Of a stretch of DNA of 64,000 nucleotides, positions 1 through 52,234 are shown one piece after another. The translations under genes and the position numbers were made by a program. Each line of letters starts with the position of its first letter. Position 1 is the first letter of the stretch. The stretch comes from Lamellibrachia satsuma (Eukaryota > Annelida > Polychaeta > Sabellida > Siboglinidae), in the NCBI GenBank assembly GCA_033239005.1, contig BSQZ01000025.1, forward strand, positions 7,234,001 to 7,298,000. Direction: 5' to 3'. The notes under the pieces are model-generated. The model was not told where the DNA came from, ran no database searches, and worked only from the letters and a program-made list of their open reading frames with translations.

Positions 1-336
1 TACAGGTGGGTGGGGCAGGAAACACTCTAGTGCTACAGGTGGGTGGAGCAGGAAACCCTCTAGTGCTACAGCTGGGTGGGGCAGGAAAACCCCCCAGTGC
101 TACAGGTGGGTGGGGCAGGAAACCCCCTAGTGCTACAGCTGGGTGGGGCAGGAAACCCTCTAGTGCTACAGCTGGGTGGGGCAGGAAAACCCCCCAGTGC
201 TACAGGTGGGTGGGGCAGGAAACCCCCTAGTGCTACAGCTGGGTGGGGCAGGAAATCCCCTAGTGCTACAGCTGGGTGGGACAGGAAAACCCCCAGTGCT
301 ACATCTGGGCAGGTCAAGAAACACCTTAGTGCTACG
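1..336. repeat. Minisatellite, ~33-bp unit
   Basis: About ten copies of a G-rich unit around GGTGGGTGGGGCAGGAAAC. It begins at or before the window edge. Confidence 0.9.
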
Positions 337-514
337 ATGGCGAAAGAAGCTCTGTGACATGCCCTGTGAAGTTATTGTGACGTCATTGGTGCTGCATGAC
401 ATTCATCACTGGCGTCGCCGTGGGCGCATAGGGCGGGCGCGTGCGCGTGCGTGTCAACGTTTGATACGTGGCCAACAACTCCAAATTTGTAACAATTTCG
501 CCTAACTTGGGAAC

Positions 515-733
515 ATGATCTGTGATGAGGCGATATTGGACATCGAAGAGAAGAGCGTAGCCGGGACATCGTCAATGTTTGGTCGGCTGCGCAAGCGTTT
601 GTGGAAGACCGTGTGGCAGTTAGGAGGAGATGTCAGGTGTACGGAGCAATACTACGATAGACGTCGCTCTATGGATCTGAACCGCGGGCACCGTACTGAA
701 AGCAAATTACAAAGTTGCAAGCCTTACATATAA
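515..733 (+). CDS. Unassigned open frame
   Basis: A 72-codon frame between two minisatellites, from MICDEAILDIEEKS to LQSCKPYI. No domain is recognised and no splice context is convincing. It may be the relic of a transposon. Listed because it is the only non-repetitive open frame in the first 8 kb. Confidence 0.15.
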   Translation: MICDEAILDIEEKSVAGTSSMFGRLRKRLWKTVWQLGGDVRCTEQYYDRRRSMDLNRGHRTESKLQSCKPYI

Positions 734-1034
734 TACACCTTAGATCCGTCATGGATAATACGAAGACACCGCCTAGTCAACAAGGAACTACCACAAAGAG
801 CCCAAGCATGGAACAGTTGCTGGTGTAAGTAACTATCAGAAGGACAGATCATCTAGCTCGGATGAAGACGTATTCCTACTTGCTCAAGAAACCCTGACTT
901 GGAGAGGACTGCTATCTTGGGAAGTTTGGCTGTTTCGAAGGTTGATAGGGCAATTGCGCTCTAAAAAACAATACCGTGAACCGCGGTGACACTTCGGTGA
1001 TCCCGTGTTGACAGTGATGCAAGTCTGTGAATTG

Positions 1035-3525
1035 CTAAACACTGTCTGCCAAACGTTGGACTGCTGGGGATGGCACAAATGGATGGCTAAACACTGGTAG
1101 CCAAACGTCGGACTGCTGGGGGTGGCACAAATGGATGGCTAAACACTGTGTGCCAAACGTCGGGATGCTGGGGGTGGCACAAATGGATGGCTAAACACTT
1201 TCTGCCAAACGTCGGGCTGCTGGGGGTGGCACTAATGGATGGCTAAACACTGTGTGCCAAACGTAGGGCTGCTGGGGGTGGCACAAATGGATGGCTAAAC
1301 ACTGGTAGCCAAACTTCGGACTGCTGGGGGTGGCACAAATGGATGGCTAAACACTGTGTGCCAAACGTCGGGCTGCTGGGGGTGGCACAAATGGATGGCT
1401 AAACACAGTCTGCCAAACGTCGGACTGCTGGGGTTGGCACAAATGGATGGCTAAACACTGTGTGCCAAACGTCGGGCTGCTGGGGGGGGGGTGGCACAAA
1501 TGGATGGCTAAACACTTTCTGCCAAACGTCGGAATGCTGGGGTGGCACAAATGGATGGCTAAACACTGTGTGCCAAACGTCGGGCTGCTGGGGGTGGCAC
1601 AAATGGATGGCTAAACACTGTCTGCCAAACGTCGGACTGCTGGGGTTGGCACAAATGGATGGCTAAACAATGTCTGCCAAACATTGGACTGCTGTGGGTG
1701 GCACAAATGGATGGCTAAACACTGGTAGCCAAACGTCGGACTGCTGGGGGTGGCACAAATGGATGGCTAAACACTGTTTGCCAAACGTAGGGCTGCTGGG
1801 GGTGGCACAAATGGATGGCTAAACACTGTCTGCCAAACGTAGGGCTGCTGGGGGTGGCACAAATGGATGGCTAAACACTGCCAGCCAAACGTCGGACTGC
1901 TGGGGGTGGCACAAATGGATGGCTAAACGCTTCCAGCCAAACGTCAGGCTGCTGGGAGTGGCACAAATGGATGGCTAAACACTGTCTGCCAAACGTAGGG
2001 CTGCTTGGGGGTGGCACAAATTGATGGCTAAACACTGTCTGCCAAACGTCGGACTGCTGGGGTTGGCACAAATGGATGGCTAAACAATGTCTGCCAAACA
2101 TTGGACTGCTGTGGGTGGCACAAATGGATGGCTAAACACTGGTAGCCAAACTTCGGACTGCTGGGGGTGGCACAAACGGATGGCTAAACACTTTCTGCCA
2201 AACGTCGGGCTGCTGGGGGTGGCACTAATGGATGGCTAAACACTGTGTGCCAAACGTAGGGCTGCTGGGGGGTGGCACAAATGGATGGCTAAACACTGGT
2301 AGCCAAACTTCGGACTGCTGGGGGTGGCACAAATGGATGGCTAAACACTGTGTGCCAAACGTCGGGCTGCTGGGGGTGGCACAAATGGATGGCTAAACAC
2401 AGTCTGCCAAACGTCGGACTGCTGGGGTTGGCACAAATGGATGGCTAAACACTGTGTGCCAAACGTAGGGCTGCTGGGGGTGGCACAAATGGATGGCTAA
2501 ACACTTTCTGCCAAACGTCGGAATGCTGGGGGTGGCACAAATGGATGGCTAAACACTGTGTGCCAAACGTCGGGCTGCTGGGGGGTGGCACAAATGGATG
2601 GCTAAACACTGTCTGCCAAACGTCGGACTGCTGGGGTTGGCACAAATGGATGGCTAAACAATGTCTGCCAAACATTGGACTGCTGTGGGTGGCACAAATG
2701 GATGGCTAAACACTGGTAGCCAAACGTCGGACTGCTGGGGGTGGCACAAATGGATGGCTAAACACTGTTTGCCAAACGTAGGGCTGCTGGGGTGGCACAA
2801 ATGGATGGATAAACACTGTCTGCCAAACGTAGGGCTGCTGGGGGTGGCACAAATGGATGGCTAAACACTGCCAGCCAAACGTCGGACTGCTGGGGTGGCA
2901 CAAATGGATGGCTAAACGCTTCCAGCCAAACGCCAGGCTGCTGGGAGTGGCACAAATGGATGGCTAAACACTGTCTGCCAAACGTAGGGCTGCTTGGGGG
3001 TGGCACTAATGGATGGCTAAACACTGTCTGCCAAACGTCGGACTGCTGGGGTTGGCACAAATGGATGGCTAAACAATGTCTGCCAAACATTGGACTGCTG
3101 TGGGTGGCACAAATGGATGGCTAAACACTGGTAGCCAAACTTCGGACTGCTGGGGGTGGCACAAACGGATGGCTAAACACTGTCTGCCAAACGTAGGGCT
3201 GCTGGGGGTGGCACAAATGGATGGATAAACACTGCCAGCCAAACGTCGGACTGCTGGGGTGGCACAAATGGATGGCTAAACGCTTCCAGCCAAACGTCAG
3301 GCTGCTGGGAGTGGCACAAATGGATGGCTAAACACTGTCTGCCAAACGTAGGGCTGCTGGGGGTGGCACAAATGGATGGTTAAACACTGCCAGCCAAACG
3401 TCCGACTGCTGGGGTGGCACAAATGGATGGCTAAACGCTTCCAGCCAAACGTCAGGCTGCTGGGGGTGGCACTAATGGATGGCTAAACACTGTCTGCCAA
3501 ACGTCGGATTGCTGGGAGTGGCACC
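1035..3525. repeat. Minisatellite, 52-bp unit with higher-order structure
   Basis: About 48 copies of a 52-bp unit (core GCCAAACGTCGG, CTGCTGGGGGTGGCAC, AAATGGATGGCTAAACAC). Variant monomers recur in the same order with a period of ~993 bp (19 monomers), as in satellite higher-order repeats. Confidence 0.9.
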
Positions 3526-3829
3526 AACACTGAATCGACGATGTTATAAGGTCGATAAATGCGACATGAAATATTCATTTCCGAAATTGTCTATATAGTG
3601 AACAAATATAGGCCTGTGATGGAATAAAATAAAATATCTGTACTTACATCACATTGTCGCTTTTGAGTAGCGGCTTTGCATGTCCCTTGCAACTTCCATT
3701 ATATTTATCACTGTGTGTTGGGAAAGTTCTTTATAGCACCCGGTATATTATATTATAACGATGTTCCGTAGCGCCCGATGTGATCCAAGGCTGTCAGCGA
3801 TATATTGATTGTCGTCCAATTGACTGTTC

Positions 3830-5335
3830 GGCTGTGGTAGTGTCCAGACAACCACTGTATCCTCCTGCTGTGATAGTGTCTAGACAACCAATGTGTTCTA
3901 CTGCTGTGGTAGTGTCCAGACAACCAATGTGCTCTACTGCTGCGGTAGTGTCTAGACAACCACTGGGTTCTACTGCTGTGGTAGTGTTCAGACAACCAAT
4001 GTGTTCTACTGCTGCGGTAGTGTCCAGACAACCACTGTGTCCTCCTGCTGTGGTAGTGTCTAGACAACCACTGTGTTCTACTGCTGCGGTAGTGTCCAGA
4101 AAACCACTGTGTTCTACTGCTGTGGTAGTGTCCAGACAACCACTGTGCTGTGGTAGTGTCCAGACAACCACTGTGTTCTACTGCTGCGGTAGTGTCCAGA
4201 CAACCACTGTGTTCTACTGCTGCGGTAGTGTCTAGACAACCACTGTGTTCTACTGCTGCGGTAGTGTCCAGACAACCACTGTGTTCTACTGCTGTGGTAG
4301 TGTCCAGACAACCAATGTGTTCTACTGCTGTGGTAGTGTCCAGACAACCACTGTGTTCTACTGCTGCGGTAGTGTCCAGACAACCACTGTGTTCTACTGC
4401 TGTGGTAGTGTCCAGACAACCACTGTGTTCTACTGCTGTGGTAGTGTCCAGACAACCACTGTGCTGTGGTAGTGTCCAGACAACCACTGTGTTCTACTGC
4501 TGCGGTAGTGTCCAGACAACCACTGCGTTCTACTGCTGTGGTAGTGTCCAGACAACCACTGTGTTCTACTGCTGCGGTAGTGTCCATACAACCACTGTGT
4601 TCTACTGCTGTGGTAGTGTCCAGACAACCACTGTGCTGTGGTAGTGTCCATACAACCACTGTGTTCTACTGCTGCGGTAGTGCCCAGACAACCACTGTGT
4701 TCTACTGCTGCGGTAGTGTCTAGACAACCACTGTGTTCTACTGCTGCGGTAGTGTCCAGACAACCACTGTGCTGTGGTAGTGTCCAGACAACCACTGTGT
4801 TCTACTGCGGCGGTAGTGTCCAGGCAACCACTGTGTTCTACTGCTGCGGTAGTGTCCAGACAACCACTGTGCTGTGGGAGTGTCCAGACAACCACTGTGT
4901 TCTACTGCTGCGGTAGTGTCCAGACAACCACTGTGTTCTACTGCTGCAGTAGTGTCTAGACAACCACTGTGTTCTACTGCTGCGGTAGTGTCCAGACAAC
5001 CACTGTGTTCTACTGCTGTGGGAGTCTCCAGACAACCACTGTGTTCTACTGCTGTGGTAGTGTCCAGGCAACCACTGTTTTCTATTGCTACGGTAGTGTC
5101 CAGGCAACCACTGTGTTCTACTGCTGTGGTAGTGTCCAGACAACCACTGTGTTCTACTGCTGTGGTAGTGTCCAGACAACCACTGTGTTCTACTGCTGTG
5201 GTAGTGTCCAGACAACCACTGTGTTCTACTGCTGTGGTAGTGTCCAGACAACCACTGTGTTCTACTGCTGTGGTAGTGTCCAAACAACCACTGTGTTCTA
5301 CTGCTGTGGTAGTGTCCAGGCAACCACTGTGTTAT
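3830..5335. repeat. Minisatellite, 36-bp unit
   Basis: About 40 copies of a 36-bp unit (GGTAGTGTCCAGACAACCAC, TGTGTTCTACTGCTGC) with some shortened units. Unit length divisible by three leaves several frames open, so long open frames here are artefacts. Confidence 0.9.
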
Positions 5336-5854
5336 AATGTTGCAATTCTGATAGCGTCAAATCACTGGAAGCTGGTGCATTATTGCAGGAAAGTATTGTG
5401 TTTAATGAGTCATTACTTTTTCCACTGCTTTCTGTGGTAGAGGGCAGTATGTATGCTCCAACATGGCATGGTATATCGCTTAACGCGTGTATTTTTGGTC
5501 ACAACCATAATTATGTGTTTGTCTCAGCAACTACTACGTCTTGTCGTCCTGCTAAGCCGACGTATTTCACCTCATGTTAGCGGTTTATTGGGACACTTCC
5601 AACAGCTAGAATCTCTTTCGTCGTCTCCAGCCGACTAAAGCTAGCTCGTGTCGCTCCCTCCCGTTGAGTCGTCTTCATTCTGCAGGCGAAACACGTCACT
5701 GGGTAACACACGACAACGACAACAACATGTCATAAGACAACTCCTATGGAAAAGAAAGTCATCGGCTTGTCGATAGTCCAACCTTCATTCATCTAGACGC
5801 TGTGTGTGGCCCGCCTTCATCAGATGTTTGTCAATTTTGTTTTTACACATCCAC

Positions 5855-6570
5855 ATTGCTAGCATTTACACTGTCAGTAGAACATTAGTTCCATTTACAC
5901 AGTCAGTAGAAGATTAGTTCCATTTACACTGTCAGTAGAACATTAGTTCCATTTACACAGTCAGTAGAAGATTAGTTCCATTTACACTGTCAGTAGAACA
6001 TTGGTTCCATTTACACAGTCAGCAGAAGATTAGTTCAATTTTTATACAGTCAATAGAACATTTGCTCTATTCGTTTACACAGTCAGTGTAGTTCAATTTA
6101 CACATTAAGTATAACATTATTTCCATTCATTTACACAGTCAGTAGAACATTAGTTCCATTTTATATAGTCAGTAGAATATTAGTGCCATTCATTCACATA
6201 GTCAGTAGAACATTAGTTCCATTTACAGAATCCGTAGAACATGAGTTCCATTAATTTACACAGTCAGTAGAGCATTAGTTCCATTTACACAGTCAGTAGA
6301 ACATCAGTTCCATCTACACAATCAGTAGAACATTAGTTTCATTAATTTGCACAGTCAGTCGAACATCAGTTCCATCTACACAATCAGTAGAACATTAGTT
6401 TCATTAATTTGCACAGTCAGTAGAACATCAGTTCCATCTACACAATCAGTAGAACATTAGTTTCATTAATTTGCACAGTCAGTAGAACATCAGTTCCATC
6501 TACACAATCAGTAGAACATTAGTTTAATTAATTTGCACAGTCAGTCGAACATCAGTTCCATTAATTTTTA
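5855..6570. repeat. Minisatellite, ~29-31-bp unit becoming a ~61-bp dimer
   Basis: Units around AGTCAGTAGAACATTAGTTC. From about 6300 the period doubles, alternating ATCTACACAATC and TTAATTTGCACAG halves. Confidence 0.85.
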
Positions 6571-7300
6571 TTTCCATAGCTCGAAATCACAATATTGTGG
6601 TGCAAGATTTTATACATGGATATTGTTGTTTATTTTTCTGTTACATTGGCTGGGATATTTTTCTGAGAAGCTTATTTCGTGGGATATTTGAACAATAGTC
6701 TGCTGCGTGATATTTATAATTTTGCCGATAAAGGTTTTTAATTTATTTATATTTGCAAGTGAAACTAGGGATACTTTTGATGGCGTGACTGTAAATACGA
6801 CCAAATGTGGACGTCCTGAATGCTCGCAGTTGTGTATTTAAAGCTATCATGGTGAAATTACGGATATGATTTTAATTATTTGACTAGTTTTTCAGCGCGC
6901 ATCGATAACATTATGGCTTAATACTCCCCATGAAAGTGGAGACTGCGTTCGAAAGAACAGTTCTACAAGCGACAATGTTTCGTTTGGTCGAGACTGTTCT
7001 CTTTACTTACGTGGCGCCTCATAAATGAGCTACTTCAGTTTTGTTTATCAATAATTTTCCATTACATTTTACTGGTGGTTACGTTCGCACCCAAACCCGT
7101 TGCCCTGTGCTTGCCTCTTTGTTTTGATTACTTTCCGACGCCTCTTGTACGAAATCCCCTCGTTTCCGCTTCCTTAGCTTCCTGTGAGAATCAAATAATT
7201 TACGTCAACTTGCAACTCGATTTCTCGTGATAGCTACACGAATGAATGCACTACCATGGTGAGGTATAACACTATGTCGGACAAACCCGAGTCGTCCTCC
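6571..7300. other. Non-repetitive AT-rich interval, nothing recognised
   Basis: No credible exon, RNA gene or transposon domain seen on either strand. Confidence 0.5.
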
Positions 7301-7600
7301 AATTATTATTATCTGTGTCGTACGTAGAGCGCAAAGCTCAGCCAGAAGACAATTATTATTATCTGTGTCGTACGTAGAGCGCAAAGCTCAGCCAGAAGAC
7401 AGTTATTATTATCTGTGTCGTACGTAGAGCGCAAAGCTCAGCCAGAAGACAATTATTATTATCTGTGTCGTACGTAGAGCGCAAAGCTCAGCCAGAAGAC
7501 AATTATTATTATCTCTGTCGTACGTAGAGCGCAAAGCTCAGCCAGAAGACAATTATTATTATCTCTGTCGTACGTAGAGCGCAAAGCTCAGCCAGAAGAC
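7301..7600. repeat. Minisatellite, six 50-bp units
   Basis: Six nearly identical tandem 50-bp units (AATTATTATTATCTGTGTCG, TACGTAGAGCGCAAAGCTCA). Very few differences suggest recent expansion. Confidence 0.9.
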
Positions 7601-8009
7601 AATGGTAATAACTAGTAATCGTGTGAATTGTCGTTTTCATGTGATTTCTGCCCCAACCTTCCTCCTCAGTTGAATAAGCCTAGCGCCTATCCGAATTTTT
7701 ATCGGAATCGGTCACAAATAATATAAGAGTTTTAGGTTCCTGCGCTGCTGTCTAAAGAAATCCCTAGTTGTGAATTGGATGTCACTGATGTGTCTGGTTT
7801 AATTTATGTCAACAAAGCAAAGACAGTAGTAGGCTGTTAACATGGCAAACCATCAATACATTTGTTGGATTGCCGGACGCTCACACACATATACGAAGGG
7901 CGAACCGGAACTGTGCTATAGGCGTAATGCCAACAGTTAGTATACAATAACACGTGACATAGCGTGTTCTATGATTTCCACAAAACAAAATGATAAATGT
8001 GTTCAAGGT

Positions 8010-8145
8010 CCACTAGATAGACGGTACGTTTACTAGGTAGACGGTACGTTTACTGGGTAGACGGAACGTTTACTAGGTAGCCGGTACGTTTACTAGGTAG
8101 ACGGTACGTTTATTTGGTAGATGGTACGTTCACTAGGTAGACGAT
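8010..8145. repeat. Minisatellite, ~20-bp unit
   Basis: About seven copies of GGTAGACGGTACGTTTACTA, in the putative gene A 3' flank. Confidence 0.8.
8109..8114 (-). terminator. Candidate polyadenylation signal of gene A
   Basis: AATAAA on the minus strand about 240 nt past the gene A stop. It is the nearest canonical hexamer, but it lies inside a 20-bp tandem array, so support is weak. Confidence 0.3.
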
Positions 8146-8350
8146 ACGTCCACTAGGGTACGTTACATTTTTCGTGAAACGAGACAAAAAACCGAATTGA
8201 CGAGGGATCTTTAACTCCGGGAAAAGACATGACCTGTCTTGACGGCTGTTGACGCACTGTTCATTGCCATGACAACACATGTCACATGTCTTCCAGTTGT
8301 GTGACGTTTCGAGGCAAAAGTATTGCCTTTGCTTAACATTTGTAACTACA

Positions 8351-14243
<5,893 letters not shown>

Positions 14244-14317
14244 CTGCGGAGGAAGATAAGTCCACGTTATTCGCTTTAGGCAAGGCTTGAATTGAAGCCA
14301 CTTTGAAGAATGTCCAG

Positions 14318-14905
14318 TGTAGAATTGTGTGGTTGTGTAGAACACCTCCACACCACCAGGGTAGAGTTGTGTGGTCATGTAGAACACCTCCACACCACCA
14401 GGGTAGAGTTGTGTGGTCATGTAGAACACCTCCACACCACCAGGGTAGAGTTCTGTGGTCATGTAGAACACCTCCACACCACCAGGGTAGAGTCATGTGA
14501 TCATGTAGAACACCTCCACACCACCAGGGTAGAGTCATGTGGTCATGTAGAACACCTCCACACCACCAGGGTAGAGTTATGTGGTCATGTAGAACACCTC
14601 CACACCACCAGGGTAGAGTCATGTGGTCATGTAGAACACCTCCACACCACCAGGGTAGAGTCATGTGGTCATGTAGAACACCTCCACACCACCAGGGTAG
14701 AGTCATGTGGTCATGTAGAACACCTCCACACCACCAGGGTAGAGTCATGTGGTCATGTAGAACACCTCCACACAACCAGGGTAGGGTCATGTGGTCATGT
14801 AGAACACCTCCACACCACCAGGGTAGGGTCATGTGGTCATGTAGAACACCTCCACACCACCAGGGTAGAGTCATGTGGTCATGTAGAACACCTCCACACC
14901 ACCAT
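14318..14905. repeat. Minisatellite, 42-bp unit
   Basis: Fourteen copies of a 42-bp unit (TGTAGAACACCTCCACACCA, CCAGGGTAGAGTCATGTGGT). Intronic to gene A if further 5' exons exist. Confidence 0.9.
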
Positions 14906-15404
14906 AGTTGTGCGAACGCCTCCATTGCTTCATAGCGATGAACTCATCACGCCCTGCAATAGTCCATCAACTTGGTGCGACGGGCCGCGAACACCAACTC
15001 TATGCCCATGATTTGGAGCTCGCCTTGCCACTGAGGGGAGTAATTAGAGACGTTCGCCAGGACTATAACTGATTACATAGACTTTGCATCCCCTAGCAAT
15101 GCTCACATTAAGTACATGGTCGTTTACACCGCATTCTTGGTTATTGGTCTGCATCAAATCATCCACACCATTCGTATTCCCGGCCATATTCATAGCACCA
15201 TTGTATCCTTGGTCGTCAATCTTTCGGAATGACTGGAGACAAGTGGCATTCCCATGGTATATGTTTTAGAAATAATATTATGCTAATCTGAGGTACAAGT
15301 GCTGGATGGCGCCACCCAACGGTGTCTCGATAATTAATTGTGACACCCCTGGATCCGCCATGCAGGCTGTGATGTTGATTTGGCCTTTTCTTTAGGGAGG
15401 TCTT

Positions 15405-15965
15405 TGGTATGTGTCTTTCCCCAGTCGCCACAAGTTCTTTGGGCTGACGTGTGTCTTTCCCCAGTCGACACAGGTTCTTTGGGCTGACGTGTGTCTTTCC
15501 CCAGTCGACACAGGTTCTTTGTGCTGACGTGTGTCTTTCCCCAGTCGACAAATGTTCTTTGGGCTGACGTGTGTCTTTCCCCAGTCGCCACAGGTTCTTT
15601 GGGCTGACGTGTGTCTTTCCCCAGTCGACACAGGTTCTTTGTGCTGACGTGTGTCTTTCCCCAGTCGCCACAGGTTCTTTGTGCTGACGTGTGTCTTTCC
15701 CCAGTCGCCATAGGTTCTTTGTGCTGACGTGTGTCTTTCCCCAGTCGCCACAGGTTCTTTGGGCTGACGCGTGTCTTTCCCCAGTCGCCACAGGTTCTTT
15801 GGGCTGACGTGTGTCTTTCCCCAGTCGCCACAGGTTCTTTGGGCTGACGTGTGTCTTTCCCCAGTCGCCACAGGTTCTTTGGGCTGACGTGTGTCTTTCC
15901 CCAGTCGCCACAGGTTCTTTGGGTTGACGTGTGTCTTTCCCCAGTCGCCACAGGTTCTTTGGGCT
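15405..15965. repeat. Minisatellite, 40-bp unit
   Basis: About 14 copies of GTGTCTTTCCCCAGTCGCCA plus CAGGTTCTTTGGGCTGACGT. Confidence 0.9.
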
Positions 15966-16552
15966 CAGCTGAGGCAATAGGGGTCGGGCATACAGAGGCC
16001 AGTCTAGCGGCGTTGCCTCTGGGCAACCATTGCCTCGGTGCTGGTCTGGCCACAGTTAAGACGCTGGCGTTGGCTACGCGCACGTTTCTAGTTAGCACTA
16101 GTTTCTATTTTGTATAAGTTCAGTTAAAGTTGCGTATCTTTAGTAACAAAATCTCACGCAAACAAATGTTAGCCGCTGATATATCATAAAATGTCTTTCA
16201 ATCTACCATATCCATTACATACTGGGATACATCAATGATACAACAATATGATGTCTTGATTATGTGTCACTTTTAACAAAGGTACAGCTATTAAATGCTA
16301 AGTGTGTCTACTTGTAGCGTGCCTAGCATATATTCAAAATAATTGCACGCCATATTGTATCCCCGTGCGTGTGTATGCGTGCGTGATTTTGTGCGTGTGT
16401 GCGTGCGTGATTTAGTGCGTGCGTGCGTACGTGCATTTTCTTACGTATCTTATGTTAATAATTTTATTCCACCTGTTCCTTTTCACAAATATGTTGTTGC
16501 TATATTTATTTAATTTGAGTAATATGTTTTACATAGCTTCCATGATTCATAC

Positions 16553-16651
16553 CTCCGCGGCGAAACCGGGCAAACGACAAGTTTGAAGACTTTCGTTTGC
16601 TGAAGCCTCTGGTTGCAACACCAAGACGGACGGTCTCGGCGATATGTGTTT
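16553..16651 (-). CDS. Candidate 5' exon of gene A (unassigned)
   Basis: A 99-nt minus-strand segment lies between a good acceptor (TTTGTTTCACAG) and donor (GAG then GTATGA). All three frames are open. Length divisible by three makes it phase-symmetric, so it could slot upstream of the gene A EGF exon in phase 1 (frame with FARFRRG) or phase 0 (frame with SVLVLQPEAS and TCRLPGFAAE). No domain is recognised. The segment is visibly more GC-rich than its surroundings. It could also be chance. Confidence 0.3.
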
Positions 16652-17375
16652 CTGTGAAACAAAATCAAGAGCAACTTAGGATAGTTTGCTTAGACAGAGA
16701 CGATAGAAACGCGATTCTCTATAGAGGCCTATAATGTCAGAAAACAGCTAAATTTATAGATACCTCTTCACTTCATATAGTTCATATCGAGTCCGGTTCG
16801 AGGACTTTATAGATGTGTAGGGTGAATAGTAATATGCACAGTTGGTTAAAATAATCAAAAGAGTAGACTTTGATCGGTAGATCGGGTAAATAACGAAAGT
16901 GACATTAGCCTTATGTTGTGGTATATGTAAGTGGAGTTAATTTTACCGCTGTATTTCGCCGAATTTCGACTGGGCTATGTCGAAAACAATGGAATAGTGT
17001 GTGCGATGATTTGAAGAAACGAGTTACTATGTCGTAGTGGATAATAGATAGGTTTAGTATTTCGCAAAATGATTCTAAAGCGAGAAGAGCGAAATAGTGA
17101 ATTGAAGGAGTTTTCAAGTTCAGATTCTAGACGTTTCTCCTGGCGACACTGATACAAGCTGCATGCACTTGTCAAACCGACCTTGTCGCTGTAGCAGCAC
17201 TAACCTATTGGCCTAACTGAATACATCTAAATAATGACCAGTAACACCTACGACCCCATGATATGATTACAAGTGTCAAGAATGCGTCAGAAGCGAACGA
17301 CCGCTGCATTGCCACCCCAACTCGTCTCACCACGCCGATACTACGCCCTGATAGAGGTAGACGTGTGTGTAATTT

Positions 17376-17385
17376 GTGACGTCAC
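17376..17385. promoter_or_regulatory. CRE-like palindrome GTGACGTCAC in the A-B intergenic interval
   Basis: A perfect 10-bp palindrome containing the full cAMP-response-element core TGACGTCA. It lies between the apparent 5' ends of genes A (leftward) and B (rightward). Placement is suggestive only; transcription starts are unknown. Confidence 0.3.
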
Positions 17386-17606
17386 CGACACCGTTTTTTG
17401 TCGAATAAATAGTTGGCTGGTTTCGTATTTCTCCTAATGGAGTTTTTTTAAAGTGGATGAATGCATTCATTAATAATTTTTACTGTTTTTGTATCTTTCA
17501 CATTTGCGCTATTTTATATAATCTTATTTACATAAATTTAGCCATTAATGCTTTGTTAATGTTTCGCCATACTTGTAAAATGGTTAAGCCGTATATCGGG
17601 TGTTAA

Positions 17607-17753
17607 TTGCGTCTGGCCCAGGATGATAATAGACTGAACTGGTAGTGAGTAAAACGGCCTTCTTCTGGTCCTGCAAAGTTCACAAACGTGGCGGCTCCGC
17701 TTGGAGAGCCAGTGTTGCCTTTATGCTCAATGTTGGTATCGATTATGTACATG
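17607..17753 (-). CDS. Unassigned short open frame between genes A and B
   Basis: A minus-strand ATG opens a 48-residue frame (MYIIDTNIEHKGNTGSPSGA, then FVNFAGPEEGRFTHYQF) ending in TAA. It is more GC-rich than the flanks and protein-like in composition. No family is recognised; it could be an exon of gene A, a transposon relic or chance. Confidence 0.2.
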
Positions 17754-18590
17754 GTTGGACGGGAATTAACGAAAGTTGAACAATTGAAAGTCCTTTCAAT
17801 TAATGTATTACTGATACAAGAATGCCATTATTATATGATTAGCCATGTAAATCTAAGATGGCGGTAATGTATCAAGATGGCCGCCAATTTCTCGTTCTCA
17901 AATAATTTTATGACATACAGACTGGTAGAATTGTCCGAATCGAGTGATCTCATTGTCTACTGATATGTTAATGAAACAACTTAGCTTAATTCTGCTATTT
18001 TAAACACTCTCAGACGTTTCATTTAAGGCTCATTTGATGAGATGTAGTAGTACACTGTAATCAGGTCACTATAATAATAACAACTATAATTTCATTTACA
18101 TTTGCTTGCAGATTAGCAAGGCTATGCATTCATTGAAATGCTATGCGTTGGATATTCTGGTCAAAAGTCAAATATACCAGGGGCTGACATGTTTATTGCG
18201 CACCAATAAGCATCTGGCAGTTCTAAGAAATCGACATTCAGTTGAACGCACCAAGTACCTTTGACCGAAATCGAAGGGCCGTCTGAAGCAACTCAAACTC
18301 TCAATCAAGCTGCTAAATCAGAACGAGATAAGTTTAGTAAAAAGAGGCCAAAGTGGGCTGCATAAGTTGAGGTTAGACGCAAACAACATGGCCATATCCT
18401 ACTGGCAAGCATAGAATTAGGTGTTTACAAATATAGTTTTTCATTTGGTTAGCCAGAATACAGGCACTCGTAGCTAAATGCAATTAGGATGGTGTGTTCA
18501 ACACGGTTTTCCAAATAAACCACTGGCGTGATATTCTTAATTGTAGTTGCAGATTGTTATGTTTTAGTAACTCTCGTTTACTGGGTGGTT

Positions 18591-19169
<579 letters not shown>

Positions 19170-19199
19170 CAGAGACTCAACCCGAGCACGCTAACGATT

Positions 19200-19501
19200 G
19201 TAATCAAGTCTGACGCACAATGACAATATTCGCGTTCGCCATACCGCCGGCCGCTTCTGGCTCGCACCGTGACTCGTATCAGCCACGAGTACGCCACGCT
19301 TCACCACACACGAATGTTCTGCTTCACAGAGCCAGGTCCCGTTGGGTCATATTCAGAACGAGTTGTGGTCACGGTAGACACACTGTACGCAGTAGCGGGA
19401 CCAGTAGTTGTCGTCGGGACGTCTCGGGTCTCGCGCAGTAAGAGGAACTGGAAACGACTTAGCCCGTTCGTTGGTCGGGATTATTCAGTGATTGCCTCGA
19501 C
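19200..19501 (+). promoter_or_regulatory. Putative promoter / 5' UTR of gene B
   Basis: A ~300-bp GC-richer island separates the (AT)n array from the gene B start codon, unlike the AT-rich sequence on either side. No TATA box is obvious. This is inferred from position and composition only. Confidence 0.3.
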
Positions 19502-52143
<32,642 letters not shown>

Positions 52144-52234
52144 CGCGGAGGAATCGAATCAGCTACTATACGACTAAACTCGTTGCCAACCAGGTGCACT
52201 TCCTGTACGACGTTGTGCTAGCCTGATATAATGT

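Noticed and set aside
1035..3525. Possible CRISPR-like array
   Set aside because: Units are directly tandem, with no unique spacers, in a eukaryotic context; it is a minisatellite.
3753..5440. Several overlapping open frames up to 244 codons on both strands
   Set aside because: They are translations of the 36-bp minisatellite; the unit is a multiple of three without stops in several frames.
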